A DNA stretch of 64,000 bases, taken from Nocardia brasiliensis ATCC 700358. GTDB taxonomy: Bacteria; Actinomycetota; Actinomycetes; Mycobacteriales; Mycobacteriaceae. A model generated the notes under the pieces. That model saw nothing but the letters and a program-made list of their open reading frames with translations. It searched no databases and had not been told where the DNA came from. Below are positions 8,915 to 16,972 of this stretch, in pieces. A program made the translations under genes and the position numbers. The DNA lies in assembly GCF_000250675.2 (NCBI RefSeq), contig NC_018681.1, positions 2,418,001-2,482,000 of the forward strand, read 5' to 3'. Numbering within the stretch: position 1 is the first letter of the stretch; every line of letters begins with the position of its first letter.

Positions 8915-9895
8915 ATGGATCATGGAATGCCGGACGATGAAACCGTACGCGCGGCACTGAGACTCGCGGTACGGGCACCGTCGGTGCACAACATTCAACC
9001 GTGGCGGTGGCGGATCGGGGACAGGTCGGTGCATCTGTTCCTGGATCCGGACCGGGCGATACCGTCGACCGACCCGGATCAGCGTGATCTGGTGCTGAGC
9101 TGTGGTGCGGCACTGCATCATCTGCGTATCGCGTTCGCGGCGCTGGGCTGGTCGGCGATCGTGCATCGCCTGCCGAACCCGGACGATCGGAATCATCTGG
9201 CGGCGATCGAGTTGGTCGCGCATCGGCCGACGGCCCAGGATGTCGAACTCTCGGCAGCGATTTCGCGGCGGCAGAGCGACCGCAGGCAATTCAGTTCCTG
9301 GCCGATTCCGGTCGGATATTTCGGCTTGCTGATCGAACGCGCCGCGGGCCTGGGTGTGCTCGTGCGCCGGGTCACCGACCGGTCGCGGGATCGCCTGCTC
9401 GATGCCATGCGGATCGCGGCCGCCGAACATGCCCTGGATCCTGACTACCGTTTCGAACTCGCGAGCTGGAGCGGACGCCACGGGTCCGCGGATGGTGTGC
9501 CGGCCAGGAGCACTCCGCGTCCCCGGGCCGACGCCGAGGTTCCCGCAAGAGATTTCACTGAACCGCAGCTGCTCGACCAGGCCCGAACTCCGGACACCGC
9601 CGAGCTGCTCGTGCTGGCGACGTCGGCCGACGATCAGGTCTCGCGCCTACGTGCCGGCGAGGCCATGAGCGCGGTCCTGTTGACCGCGGCGAACATCGGA
9701 CTGTCGACCTGCCCGCTCAGCGAGCCGCTCGAACTTCCGTTGCTGCGCAACCGGGTTCGTTTCGAAGTGCTGGACGACGGTGCGCACGCGCAGGTGGTGA
9801 TCAGAGTCGGCTGGGCGCCGACGAGCGCGGAAACGTTGCCCGTCACACCGCGTCGCGCCATCGACGAGGTGGTGGATCCGTTCGACGTTCCGTGA
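8915..9895 (+). CDS. acg: Acg-family nitroreductase-fold protein
   Basis: A 326-residue protein with the Acg (Rv2032/Rv3131) signature: an N-terminal LRLAVRAPSVHNIQPWRW and a C-terminal nitroreductase half with SAVLLTAANIGLSTCPLSEP. In Acg a lid shields a bound FMN, and the protein is thought to sequester flavin rather than reduce nitro compounds. The genes are classic DosR-regulon members. The ATG at 8915 follows AAGGAAG. Adjacency to the DosS-like kinase and the box at 8757-8775 supports hypoxia/NO regulation. It ends 19 bp from the convergent tnpB-like gene. Confidence 0.9.
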   Translation: MDHGMPDDETVRAALRLAVRAPSVHNIQPWRWRIGDRSVHLFLDPDRAIPSTDPDQRDLVLSCGAALHHLRIAFAALGWSAIVHRLPNPDDRNHLAAIELVAHRPTAQDVELSAAISRRQSDRRQFSSWPIPVGYFGLLIERAAGLGVLVRRVTDRSRDRLLDAMRIAAAEHALDPDYRFELASWSGRHGSADGVPARSTPRPRADAEVPARDFTEPQLLDQARTPDTAELLVLATSADDQVSRLRAGEAMSAVLLTAANIGLSTCPLSEPLELPLLRNRVRFEVLDDGAHAQVVIRVGWAPTSAETLPVTPRRAIDEVVDPFDVP

Positions 9896-9914
9896 GTGCT
9901 CCGCGGTAGCGGCG

Positions 9915-11105
9915 TTATCGGTGGGTTGGTGTGCGTGTCTTGGCATCCTCGTGCCTTGCCCCGGCAGGCAAGGACGATTCCGGCTGGCGTGGGTAACGCG
10001 TACGGCGGGTTCCTGTTTCGTAGCCGAGTGCCGGGACGGGTCCTGGCCGCTTGTCGGCTCCACAGGCGTTTCTGCTCTCCGCCTGCCCGGCGGCGAGAAT
10101 TGTGCGGGCGGCACGGTCGGGGTGGTGCGAACCGGGCGCGGGTGTGGGCGAAACTTTGCCGAAGTGCCGCCCATAGCGAGCGGCCTTCTGGCCGAGCATC
10201 CGGGTGAGGACGATCCAGCTGTCGTCGGCGGTCGAGCGGGTTCGGCGCGACGGAGGCTTGGCGCGGTAGGGCAGTCCTTCGATATACACCGCTTGGTTTT
10301 CGCGGATGATCGCGGTCGACTGCTTGTGCGCCCAGTCGCGCCGGGTGTCGGTCAGTGCCGCAAGGGCTTTGGCGACCGCCAGCCGGGCCTTGACCTGGTT
10401 CTTGCTGCCCGGCTGCTTTCTGGACAGTATGCGCCGCGCCCGATCCAATCTGTGTTGCGCCTGCCGGAGGAACTCCGGGTCGGCGATCGTGGCGCCGTTG
10501 CTCAGCACCGCTACTGTGCCCGTCCCTCGGGCGATGCCGATCTGAGCTGACTGTTCGGGCAGCGGATCGGCGGCAGATTCGACCACGAAGGAGACGAAGT
10601 AGCGGCCCGCGGTGTCTCTGACCACCGTCACCGACGTCGGCTCCGCGGGCAGTGGCCGTGACCAAACCACTTTCACCGCACCGACTTTGGGTAGCCGAAG
10701 CCGACCTCCCGCGGTGATGGCGAAGTGGGCGTTGCGGGTGAATCTGATGGATTGCCGGTCATTTCGGGACCGGAACCTGGGGAGTCCGACAGTGGGCCCC
10801 AGTCGTCGACCGGTCGCCGAGGCGAAGAAGTTCCGGTACGCCGTGTTCAGGTCTGCGAGAGCTTGCTGGAGGACCACCGCCGACACGTCCGCGAGCCACG
10901 CACGTTCGGCGGTCCGCTTGGCCGCTGTCAATCGCCGGGACAACTCCGCGTCCGATATCCAGCGACCGGCAGCGGAGGCCTGTTGGCGCGCGTCGAGGGC
11001 ATCGTTGAAAACCACTCGGGCACAACCGAAAGCTCGTGCGAGCGCGGCCTGCTGCGGACCGTCCGGATAGCAACGGAAGTTGTAACGCAATTGGACGGAG
11101 CGCAT
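9915..11105 (-). CDS. TnpB-like protein with inactivated RuvC site (TldR-like candidate)
   Basis: A 396-residue reading resembling IS200/IS605 TnpB: N-terminal RYNFRCYPDGPQQAAL, then FNDALDARQ, GLPRFRSRNDRQS and the RuvC half. The RuvC-I motif, normally GIDxG, reads IGIARG: the catalytic Asp is Ala192. RuvC-II Glu276 is kept (YIEGLPY). Between RYGRHFG and ARTILAAGQAE the zinc ribbon and the third acidic residue are missing (about 25-30 residues deleted). The frame is otherwise open and follows a strong GGGAGGTGACCG ribosome site. No TnpA is nearby. This pattern matches nuclease-dead TnpB repressors (TldR), but a decaying transposon gene is also possible. It sits inside the DosR-like island, 19 bp from the acg stop. 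Confidence 0.8.
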   Translation of the reverse strand: MRSVQLRYNFRCYPDGPQQAALARAFGCARVVFNDALDARQQASAAGRWISDAELSRRLTAAKRTAERAWLADVSAVVLQQALADLNTAYRNFFASATGRRLGPTVGLPRFRSRNDRQSIRFTRNAHFAITAGGRLRLPKVGAVKVVWSRPLPAEPTSVTVVRDTAGRYFVSFVVESAADPLPEQSAQIGIARGTGTVAVLSNGATIADPEFLRQAQHRLDRARRILSRKQPGSKNQVKARLAVAKALAALTDTRRDWAHKQSTAIIRENQAVYIEGLPYRAKPPSRRTRSTADDSWIVLTRMLGQKAARYGRHFGKVSPTPAPGSHHPDRAARTILAAGQAESRNACGADKRPGPVPALGYETGTRRTRYPRQPESSLPAGARHEDAKTRTPTHR

Positions 11106-11229
11106 CGGTCACCTCCCTCTGACTGATGTCTGTGCCGGTGGCCACAACGACATGGACACACCGTGGATCGACGTTTTTCACGATAGGCAAACGTCGCGGC
11201 GTGGGAAAAGGGGGAATGGTCCATCAGAC

Positions 11230-11244
11230 GGGGACATTCCGTCC
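11230..11244. promoter_or_regulatory. DosR-box-like site upstream of flavodoxin gene
   Basis: GGGGACATTCCGTCC matches the GGGAC-N5-GTCC dyad of DosR boxes and lies 50-65 bp before the flavodoxin start, a distance seen for DosR-activated promoters. Judged by eye; one half-site is imperfect. Confidence 0.45.
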
Positions 11245-11294
11245 TGACCGCGTGGGCCGTACGCCTCTGCCGAGAACCGTTGCGTGACGCCAAC

Positions 11295-11858
11295 ATGAAT
11301 GCCATGGGAACGCCAGGTACTCGCATCGCAGTGATATTCGCTACGGCCCAAGGATCCACCCGCGACATCGCGGAATACTTCGGGCAGGACCTGACTGCCC
11401 GAGGCGCCGAGGTCGTCGTCGCGGGTGTCAACCACGCGCCGCAGCTCACCGGGTTCGATGCGATCATTCTGGGCAGTGCGATTCACCATCGCGAATTCCT
11501 CCCACCGGCAGCGTCGTTCATCCGCGCGCACGCGGATATCCTTGCCGTGAAACGGGTCTGGCTGTTCAGTGTCGGTCTCGGGCCCGCGCTTGTCGGTCCG
11601 ATAGGCCGGCGGCTGGGTGGGAAGGTGCCCAAGGAAATCGCCGCACTGCGCGCATTGATCGCACCCGAGGACTATCACGCTTTCGCGGGTCACTACGAAC
11701 GGGCCGGGGTCGACTTCAAGGCCCGCACGATTTATCGGGTTCTCGGCGGCATGCGGTACGGGGACCTGCGCGACTGGGCCGATATAGCCGCATGGTCGGC
11801 GAAGATCGGGGAATCGCTCGGGCTACCGCAGACCGCGGTAACCATTGTCCGCCCTTGA
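11295..11858 (+). CDS. Flavodoxin-domain protein (HemG/Flavodoxin_5 type)
   Basis: A 187-residue flavodoxin fold. The N-terminal VIFATAQGSTRDIA is the FMN phosphate loop, and FDAIILGSAIHHREF is the second flavin loop, as in menaquinone-dependent protoporphyrinogen oxidase-like and dormancy-associated flavodoxins. Possible starts are TTG 11280, ATG 11295 and ATG 11304; none has a clear ribosome site, so 11295 is a compromise. It is divergent from the tnpB-like gene and preceded by a DosR-like box, so a role in low-oxygen redox balance is likely. Confidence 0.82.
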   Translation: MNAMGTPGTRIAVIFATAQGSTRDIAEYFGQDLTARGAEVVVAGVNHAPQLTGFDAIILGSAIHHREFLPPAASFIRAHADILAVKRVWLFSVGLGPALVGPIGRRLGGKVPKEIAALRALIAPEDYHAFAGHYERAGVDFKARTIYRVLGGMRYGDLRDWADIAAWSAKIGESLGLPQTAVTIVRP

Positions 11859-11970
11859 ATCCGTGCGCTCGGCGGCGTCCGCGGTCTGCTGCACCGCGCC
11901 GGTGGCCGACGCCTCCGACGGCAGAGCGGTGCCCACTGTCCGGCTCCGTGTGAGCACCGCGCCGCCTCGG

Positions 11971-12930
11971 TTACTTCACCAGTTGGAACTGTTCGGTGAC
12001 GGAATTGATTGCCGCGCTGACATCGGTCAGGCCTTGCTGTAACTGCCTGGCCACCGGCTCGACTGCGCTGGCCACCGGCTCGACCGCGGCCGCGACGGGT
12101 GCCGCGGCGTCCTGACGCTTCGTGTACGCGAAACCTTCGAGGTCGTTCAGGTTCTGCTGAGCCAGACCCTGATTGGCTTGCGAGGCCGCGGTCGCCGCGC
12201 CGATCGCGGCGCCGAGACCGGCGCCGATCGCCGCGCCGACGGGGGCGGCGACAGCGGCGGTGCCCAGGCCCACGGCGGTCGCGAGTCCCGCTCCGGCGCC
12301 TGCGCCGATCGCGGTGCCGGCCAATGGTCCGACGATGGCTCCGGCGATGGTTCCGGCCACACCACCGACGATGCCACCGATCACCGCGCCGGGGATGCAT
12401 CCGACGATCACCGCCGGCAGCCCGACGACGCAGCCGAGTGCCATGCCGGTGAGCGTGCCGATCGTGGCGGCGCCGACACCGCCGATCACCAGACCGGCGC
12501 CGGCGCCGATGCCGGCTCCGATCGGAACCGCGGCCAGGCCGGTACCGAGTCCGGTGATCGCCCCCACGGTCGCGCCGACGGCCGCCCCGCCGATCCCGCC
12601 GATCGCCGCACCGTCGGCCGCGCCGTCGAGCGTGGCCGCCGACAACAGTTCCCGCCGGCGCTGATCTACCAGTGGAAAGTATTCGGGTTTGATGACGGTA
12701 TCGCTCAGGACCCCATTTGTTCCCGGTTCGAAATCGGTGCCCCGGCCCTGGCCGACGTTGTCCCAGGGGGCGACGACGGGCTGGGCGACGTCCGCCGCGG
12801 CGGTACGAAGGAGCGGGTTTGCCAACTGAGCCACCGGCTCGGCGGAAGCGAAGCACTGGCCTGATGCAATTCCTGCCGTTGCTACGACAGATACGATTCC
12901 CATTCGCGCAAAGCCATGTCTCGCGGACAT
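11971..12930 (-). CDS. Secreted glycine-zipper-rich protein, unknown function
   Basis: A 319-residue protein with a probable signal peptide (MSARHGFARM, hydrophobic GIVSVVATAGIASG, cut after ASA near residue 30). Residues 100-250 are almost entirely Gly/Ala/Ile/Val in overlapping GxxxG zippers (AIGGIGGAAVGATVGA, IGAGIGAGAGL), which favour tight helix packing in membranes or self-assembly. The C-terminal 70 residues are helical with repeated VEPVAS/VEPVAR blocks. Similar proteins are widespread in nocardiae and mycobacteria, but I know of no function. Candidate DosR-like sites lie upstream at 13106-13132 and 13218-13233, so it may belong to the dormancy island. Confidence 0.7.
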   Translation of the reverse strand: MSARHGFARMGIVSVVATAGIASGQCFASAEPVAQLANPLLRTAAADVAQPVVAPWDNVGQGRGTDFEPGTNGVLSDTVIKPEYFPLVDQRRRELLSAATLDGAADGAAIGGIGGAAVGATVGAITGLGTGLAAVPIGAGIGAGAGLVIGGVGAATIGTLTGMALGCVVGLPAVIVGCIPGAVIGGIVGGVAGTIAGAIVGPLAGTAIGAGAGAGLATAVGLGTAAVAAPVGAAIGAGLGAAIGAATAASQANQGLAQQNLNDLEGFAYTKRQDAAAPVAAAVEPVASAVEPVARQLQQGLTDVSAAINSVTEQFQLVK

Positions 12931-13105
12931 TCGTTCTCCTTTGATTCGATCATTCGACTGCTACGCGTTACCGAAATTTCGCGTAGCCTGTGCGGCATCA
13001 CGGACGATCGTTGAGATTCTCGAAACATGAATCCGAGAACTGATGCCGAGTGACAAGCGAACCATCGCGGCTGTTCCTTGAATAGAAGTCCGGAGTCATC
13101 GGACG

Positions 13106-13132
13106 CCGGGACATTTTGTCCGGACATTTTGT
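13106..13132. promoter_or_regulatory. Dyad plus direct repeat (DosR-box-like)
   Basis: CCGGGACATTTTGTCCGG (13106-13123) is a dyad of the GGGAC-N4-GTCC form, and its element GGACATTTTGT (13109-13119) recurs 13 bp further on (13122-13132). Such paired sites fit cooperative binding by a NarL/DosR-type dimer. It lies in the 533-bp gap (12931-13463) between the glycine-rich protein gene (minus) and the dosR-like gene (plus). No gene was recognised in that gap. Confidence 0.5.
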
Positions 13133-13217
13133 GACGACTGTCCCCGGTCGCCGTTGTCCGGCGCGCGCGACTACCTCGATGAACAGCATGTCCGGGACCT
13201 GCCGGGTCCGCCGCGGG

Positions 13218-13233
13218 TGGGACAAAAGTCATT
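13218..13233. promoter_or_regulatory. DosR-box-like site near dosR-like gene
   Basis: TGGGACAAAAGTCATT resembles the left and central parts of the DosR consensus TTSGGGACTWWAGTCCCSAA. A further GC-rich near-dyad, GGGCCCATTGGCC, lies at 13241-13253. Both are 210-250 bp upstream of the dosR-like start, so they could serve a distal promoter or the divergent gene. Confidence 0.45.
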
Positions 13234-13463
13234 GAATCCCGGGCCCATTGGCCGGGTACCGTTGTGACCTTTGCCCGCAGGCGTATTCATCCCATTCCGA
13301 TACGTTGGGCCGCGAGTAGAGTCGGGCAGCTTGTGCGGTCGTGGCTCGATCAGCTCGGATGGGGATCGGTCCCGAGTCCGGCGCCGAACGCGAAACCTGT
13401 TGTCCGAGTGGCGTATCGGGTGCAGTGCTGCCCGCCCGGAAGTTCTGCGGGAGGGGTTGTGGC

Positions 13464-14111
13464 GTGACTAGAGTGTTCCTGGTCGATGGGCATCACATCG
13501 TCCGGCGCGGGCTTGCCGACCTGATCGGCGCCGAACCCGACCTCGAACTGGTCGGTGAGGCGGAGACCGTGTCCCGGGCCATCGAAGACATCCTGCGGCT
13601 GCGTCCCGACGTAGTCGTGCTCGAAATCAGGCTGCCCGATGGTGACGGCATCGCACTATGCCGTGAACTGCAGAATCACGGGCTGGGCGCGCAGTTGCTG
13701 ATCCTCACCGCGTTCATCGACGAGAAATCGATGCTGAATGCCATCCGGGCGGGAGTCAGCGGCTACGTCATCAAGGACATCGGCACGGTGGAGTTGGTCG
13801 ACGCCATTCGTGAAGTCGGGTCGGGCAAATCGTTGCTCGACAACCGCGCGGCCGCCGCGCTCATGTCCAAGCTGCGCGCGGACGGCGCCGCGCCGCGCGG
13901 TCCTTTCGCGCATCTCACCGCGCAGGAGCGAACGCTGCTCGAACTGCTCGGCGAAGGACTGTCGAATCGCCAGATAGCGGAACGAATGTCGCTGGCGGAA
14001 AAGACGATCAGAAACTACGTCTCCCGCCTGCTGACCAAACTGGGGGTCGAGCGACGAAGCCAGGCAGCGGTGCTCGCCCTCGAACTGCGGCCCTCCAGCG
14101 GCGTGCGATGA
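13464..14111 (+). CDS. devR: DosR/DevR-like NarL-family regulator lacking the phospho-acceptor Asp
   Basis: A 215-residue protein collinear with mycobacterial DosR: receiver domain (1-125) followed by a LuxR-type HTH (about 145-210, LTAQERTLLELLGEGLSNRQIAERM, KTIRNYVSRLLTKLG). The start is GTG with GGGAGGGG upstream. Asp8 is kept, but the second acidic-pocket Asp9 is Gly (FLVDGHHIV), and the phosphorylation site Asp54 is Glu (VVLEIRLPDG; codon gaa). Thr82 and Lys104 are present. It may therefore act without phosphorylation, possibly permanently on. It overlaps the next gene by ATGA. A second, canonical DosR may exist elsewhere in the genome. Confidence 0.9.
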   Translation: MTRVFLVDGHHIVRRGLADLIGAEPDLELVGEAETVSRAIEDILRLRPDVVVLEIRLPDGDGIALCRELQNHGLGAQLLILTAFIDEKSMLNAIRAGVSGYVIKDIGTVELVDAIREVGSGKSLLDNRAAAALMSKLRADGAAPRGPFAHLTAQERTLLELLGEGLSNRQIAERMSLAEKTIRNYVSRLLTKLGVERRSQAAVLALELRPSSGVR

Positions 14112-14677
14112 ACGGTAGCTGGCCGACACCGCACGAGCGGGACGCCGACGCGGGCCTCGCGACCTACTTGGCTGCCTGCGGAGTTCGATATGAGCAGCTG
14201 CGGCCGGGTTCGACCGGTGTGCCGACGGTGTCGATCGTCCCGCCGTCGCCCTGGACGCAAGTGGATCGCGGATATTTCCGCGACGTCTATTCGATCTGGG
14301 CCCGGCCGCCGATCGAAGGCTACGGCTGGGTCGATAATGCGGTGCTCGTCGTCGTGCGACTGACTCCTGGTGTCGATTACATCGAGCTGCTTACACACGC
14401 CGTGTCCGACGCACGTCGACTGCACGGCTGGGATGAAATCTCTGTCGATGAATCGCGGTACGAGAGGTATCCGTCCTGCCTCATCGCGGGTACGTATGTC
14501 GTCGACTCGCTACGACTACGGGCCGACACCCGATACATCGTCATAGGCGAAAGGGGTTGTCAGCATCTGGTGCAGCTCACCATCACAAGCCAACTGCCCT
14601 CTTCGTCCGAGGCAGCGGTGTGGGCGTCGAAAGATTTCGATCAGTTCAAAGGATGGTGGGTGACCCTGCCCCGATAA
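14108..14677 (+). CDS. LpqN/LpqT-like domain protein without lipobox
   Basis: A 189-residue soluble protein starting inside the stop of the dosR-like gene (ATGA overlap), so it is translationally coupled. PTVSIVPPSPWTQV, DNAVLVVVRLTPG and a late HLVQLTITSQ match the layout of the mycobacterial LpqN/LpqT family, whose members carry a lipoprotein signal and are surface-exposed. Here there is no signal sequence or cysteine at the N-terminus, so a cytoplasmic version is implied. No function is known. Coupling to a regulator suggests a regulatory or stress role. Confidence 0.55.
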   Translation: MNGSWPTPHERDADAGLATYLAACGVRYEQLRPGSTGVPTVSIVPPSPWTQVDRGYFRDVYSIWARPPIEGYGWVDNAVLVVVRLTPGVDYIELLTHAVSDARRLHGWDEISVDESRYERYPSCLIAGTYVVDSLRLRADTRYIVIGERGCQHLVQLTITSQLPSSSEAAVWASKDFDQFKGWWVTLPR

Positions 14678-14708
14678 CGGCCGTCGTAGGTATGCAGGAG
14701 GTAACACG

Positions 14709-15269
14709 TTGACGAATTCCATTGTCGCCGAAATACGCGATACCGGTAACGCCGAGGGGAGCGGCATGAACGTCTTGATAGTCGTAGAGTCTTGTTTCGG
14801 GAACACCGCGCGGATCGCGGAGGCTGTCGCCGAGGGGATTCGGGCGCGCGGCGGGAGCGTCACGGTGGTCGGCGCGCACATCATGCCTGCGCTGGACGAC
14901 GTCGATCTGCTGCTGGTGGGAGCGCCGACGCACAATGCGGGTCTGTCGACACCGACGTCACGTCGTCAAGCGGAGGGCCACGGTGCGGCCAAATCCGTGA
15001 CCGGTGTGCGGGAGTGGCTCGATGCGCTGCCCGCGCGGCTGAATGTCCGTGCCGCGGCGTTCGATACGGTCGCAGGCCGGAGCGTTTTCACCGGGTCCGC
15101 GGCGCGACGGATCGTGAAGCGCCTGCAAGGGCACGCCTGCGATGTCCTCGGGCGAGAAAGTTTCCTGGTTGTCTCCAAGGTGGGACCGTTGGCGGGCAAC
15201 GAGTCCGCGCGGGCCGAGCGCTGGGGTGGCGAGCTGGTCGAAAGATTGATGCGCTTCGGAATGCGCTGA
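14709..15269 (+). CDS. Flavodoxin-family protein
   Basis: A 186-residue protein whose flavodoxin fold begins at residue 20 (MNVLIVVESCFGNTARIA, the FMN phosphate loop), followed by LLLVGAPTHNAGLSTP. A TTG start at 14709 is chosen because AGGAGGT lies at 14696-14702 with ideal spacing; the internal ATG at 14766 lacks one. The gene is 31 bp after the LpqN-like gene, in the same operon as the dosR-like regulator. It is the second flavodoxin in the island, pointing to FMN-based electron transfer under low oxygen. Confidence 0.85.
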   Translation: MTNSIVAEIRDTGNAEGSGMNVLIVVESCFGNTARIAEAVAEGIRARGGSVTVVGAHIMPALDDVDLLLVGAPTHNAGLSTPTSRRQAEGHGAAKSVTGVREWLDALPARLNVRAAAFDTVAGRSVFTGSAARRIVKRLQGHACDVLGRESFLVVSKVGPLAGNESARAERWGGELVERLMRFGMR

Positions 15270-15332
15270 TAAGCCGGACCCGTTGTGGCACAGCGGCAGT
15301 CGAGTACATACTCGGTTGCCGCTGTCGATGGT

Positions 15333-15842
15333 TCAGGTCGTCGAGGCGTGACTGGAACGTGAGTTCGGCACGCCGCCGGCCACCGCGCAGACCGCGTTGA
15401 GCACGGCCGCCTGAATCGGAAGGGTGGTGACGTAGCCGGGTTCGACCACCCACACCGGCGACCAACCGAGCTGCCGATCCGAATGCGGAAGCATGATCCG
15501 GTTTCCGCGTGCCACGATCAGGACGCCGAGCTCGTCCAGTCGCCGGATGAGGTCCGGCTCGAGTGTGTCGGCTGGGTAGCGGACGAGGAGCCCGACGCGA
15601 TTCGACCTGGTGTGCAACATGACCGGGGCGGTGTGCACTGCCGCGGAGACCTCGTACCCGAGTATCCGCGGCATGGTGACCATCCCGAACCGGTCATCGG
15701 TGAGCAGACACGGATGGGAGCCGAGCAGGGTCACCGGCAGACCCCGGTCGCGATATGTCGTGCAGATCCGCTGTGGGGTAGTGCAGTTCGCGAACATCCA
15801 GTCGGTATCCCTCGAATCGTGGTGCCAGTCGGCCTCCGGCAC
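15333..15842 (-). CDS. Hypothetical protein
   Basis: A 169-residue soluble protein, 3 bp downstream of the PPOX gene and surely cotranscribed with it. It has a Cys/His-containing N-terminus (DWHHDSRDTDWMFANC) and a mixed alpha/beta body (GMVTMPRILGYEVSAAVHT, VGLLVRYPADTLEPDLIRRL). I do not recognise the family. Location next to a PPOX gene in a dormancy island suggests a stress-related role, nothing more. Confidence 0.6.
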   Translation of the reverse strand: MPEADWHHDSRDTDWMFANCTTPQRICTTYRDRGLPVTLLGSHPCLLTDDRFGMVTMPRILGYEVSAAVHTAPVMLHTRSNRVGLLVRYPADTLEPDLIRRLDELGVLIVARGNRIMLPHSDRQLGWSPVWVVEPGYVTTLPIQAAVLNAVCAVAGGVPNSRSSHASTT

Positions 15843-15845
15843 GGT

Positions 15846-16280
15846 TCAGTGCGTGACCTCGTCGTTCAGCCGGAACTGCCGGCCGGTGATCGCATGCACG
15901 CCGATGCGGACGTACTCGTATTTCGGCGTGGAGATCCACGGTCGGATTGCCAGAGTGTCCGCGTGATGCACGTCGCGCGCGATACTGAGCTGCTCGGCGT
16001 GCCCCCTGGCCACAACGCTCCAGGCCAGTTGGATCTCAGGGAGTACCTGGTCCGCCTCGAACAGCACAGACGAGTTGATGGTCAGTTCGAGCAGTTTGCT
16101 TCCGGGCGCGGTCCGGAAATAGATCTTCCCGTCGTCGACGGCGTAGTTCACCGGGAAGATATCCAGTTCGCCGGAGATGTGCACGACGATCCGGCCGAGC
16201 TGGGTCTCGTCCAATCTTTCCCAGCACTGAGCGACCGTGAGCTCGTGCACCAGATCGGAGGTACGGACAAGTTCGGCCAT
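15846..16280 (-). CDS. Pyridoxamine 5'-phosphate oxidase (PPOX) family flavin/F420-binding protein
   Basis: A 144-residue split-barrel protein with the usual PPOX order: CWERLDETQLGRIVV, FPVNYAVDDGKIYFRT, GSKLLELTINSSVLFEAD. Actinobacterial members bind FMN, F420 or biliverdin; several short ones belong to the mycobacterial DosR regulon. The gene is divergent from whiB, and the 250-bp gap holds two DosR-box-like sites (16392-16407, 16441-16454). It precedes the hypothetical gene at 15333-15842 by 3 bp. Confidence 0.82.
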   Translation of the reverse strand: MAELVRTSDLVHELTVAQCWERLDETQLGRIVVHISGELDIFPVNYAVDDGKIYFRTAPGSKLLELTINSSVLFEADQVLPEIQLAWSVVARGHAEQLSIARDVHHADTLAIRPWISTPKYEYVRIGVHAITGRQFRLNDEVTH

Positions 16281-16391
16281 CGGCTCGCCTCTTTCTGTTC
16301 GACCAGCGGTCCACTCGAGAAGCTATCGCCTTACCCGCTTGCCGGGCAGAGTAATTCGGCTCTACTGGACCGCCGTGCCGACAGCGTTTTA

Positions 16392-16407
16392 CAGGACGTA
16401 AGTCCTG
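16392..16407. promoter_or_regulatory. DosR-box-like palindrome (distal)
   Basis: CAGGACGTAAGTCCTG is a near-perfect dyad, very close to the core GGGACTWWAGTCCC. It is about 110 bp upstream of the PPOX start and about 140 bp upstream of the chosen WhiB start, between the two divergent genes. Confidence 0.65.
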
Positions 16408-16440
16408 ACGAGCATGACGAGCATCACGGACTGGAAACCA

Positions 16441-16454
16441 GGGATTTTCGGCCC
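16441..16454. promoter_or_regulatory. DosR-box-like site (proximal to whiB)
   Basis: GGGATTTTCGGCCC differs by one base from the common mycobacterial DosR box form GGGACTTTCGGCCC. Its centre is 48 bp from that of the box at 16392-16407. Paired sites are the rule at strong DosR promoters. Confidence 0.65.
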
Positions 16455-16532
16455 TACCGAGGTGTGCCATTCGGCTCTCGATGCGGGAATGGCGATATCC
16501 AATTCTACGGGTATGAGATCTTCGGTAGTGCG

Positions 16533-16904
16533 GTGTTAGATCGGGCGGCACAGTTGCTCGAACGCGAGGCGGGGGAGTGGGCGGGAAGCGGGAGCTGTGC
16601 ACAAAGCGATCCGGAAGAATTCTTCCCCGAGGCCGGTGAGACCTCGCTGCTCGCGGTGCGTATCTGTAGCCGGTGCGAAGTGCGCGAACCCTGTCTCGAG
16701 TACGCGATGGAACACAACGAGGTCTTGGGTATCTGGGGTGGGCTCACCCGTCGGCAGCGGATCAAGCTGTCCCGGCTGCGCGCGAGTGCAGATCGATCGC
16801 GCGCGGCGGCAACGCATGACGCGGCCCGGCGTTCTCGTGCGATCGAGATCGTGGTGACCGCCATGGACGGCGCCGGTCGTCATACGGTGGTCGATTGCCG
16901 GTGA
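16533..16904 (+). CDS. WhiB-family iron-sulfur transcription factor
   Basis: A 123-residue reading with the four WhiB cysteines: GSCAQSDPEEFFP, then CSRCEVREPC (C-x2-C-x5-C), followed by the GIWGGLT beta-turn and a basic tail (RRQRIKLSRLR). It should carry an O2/NO-sensitive [4Fe-4S] cluster and bind sigma factor. The start is uncertain: GTG 16533 is chosen, but GTG 16462-16464 upstream is possible and would add about 23 residues. The two DosR-box-like palindromes upstream suggest control by the dormancy system. Confidence 0.8.
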   Translation: MLDRAAQLLEREAGEWAGSGSCAQSDPEEFFPEAGETSLLAVRICSRCEVREPCLEYAMEHNEVLGIWGGLTRRQRIKLSRLRASADRSRAAATHDAARRSRAIEIVVTAMDGAGRHTVVDCR

Positions 16905-16972
16905 CGATCGGCCTGTATCCGGTGGCACAAAGGCCCTCGTACGACGACTGCGGTTCCGGATAATCGGGTTAC

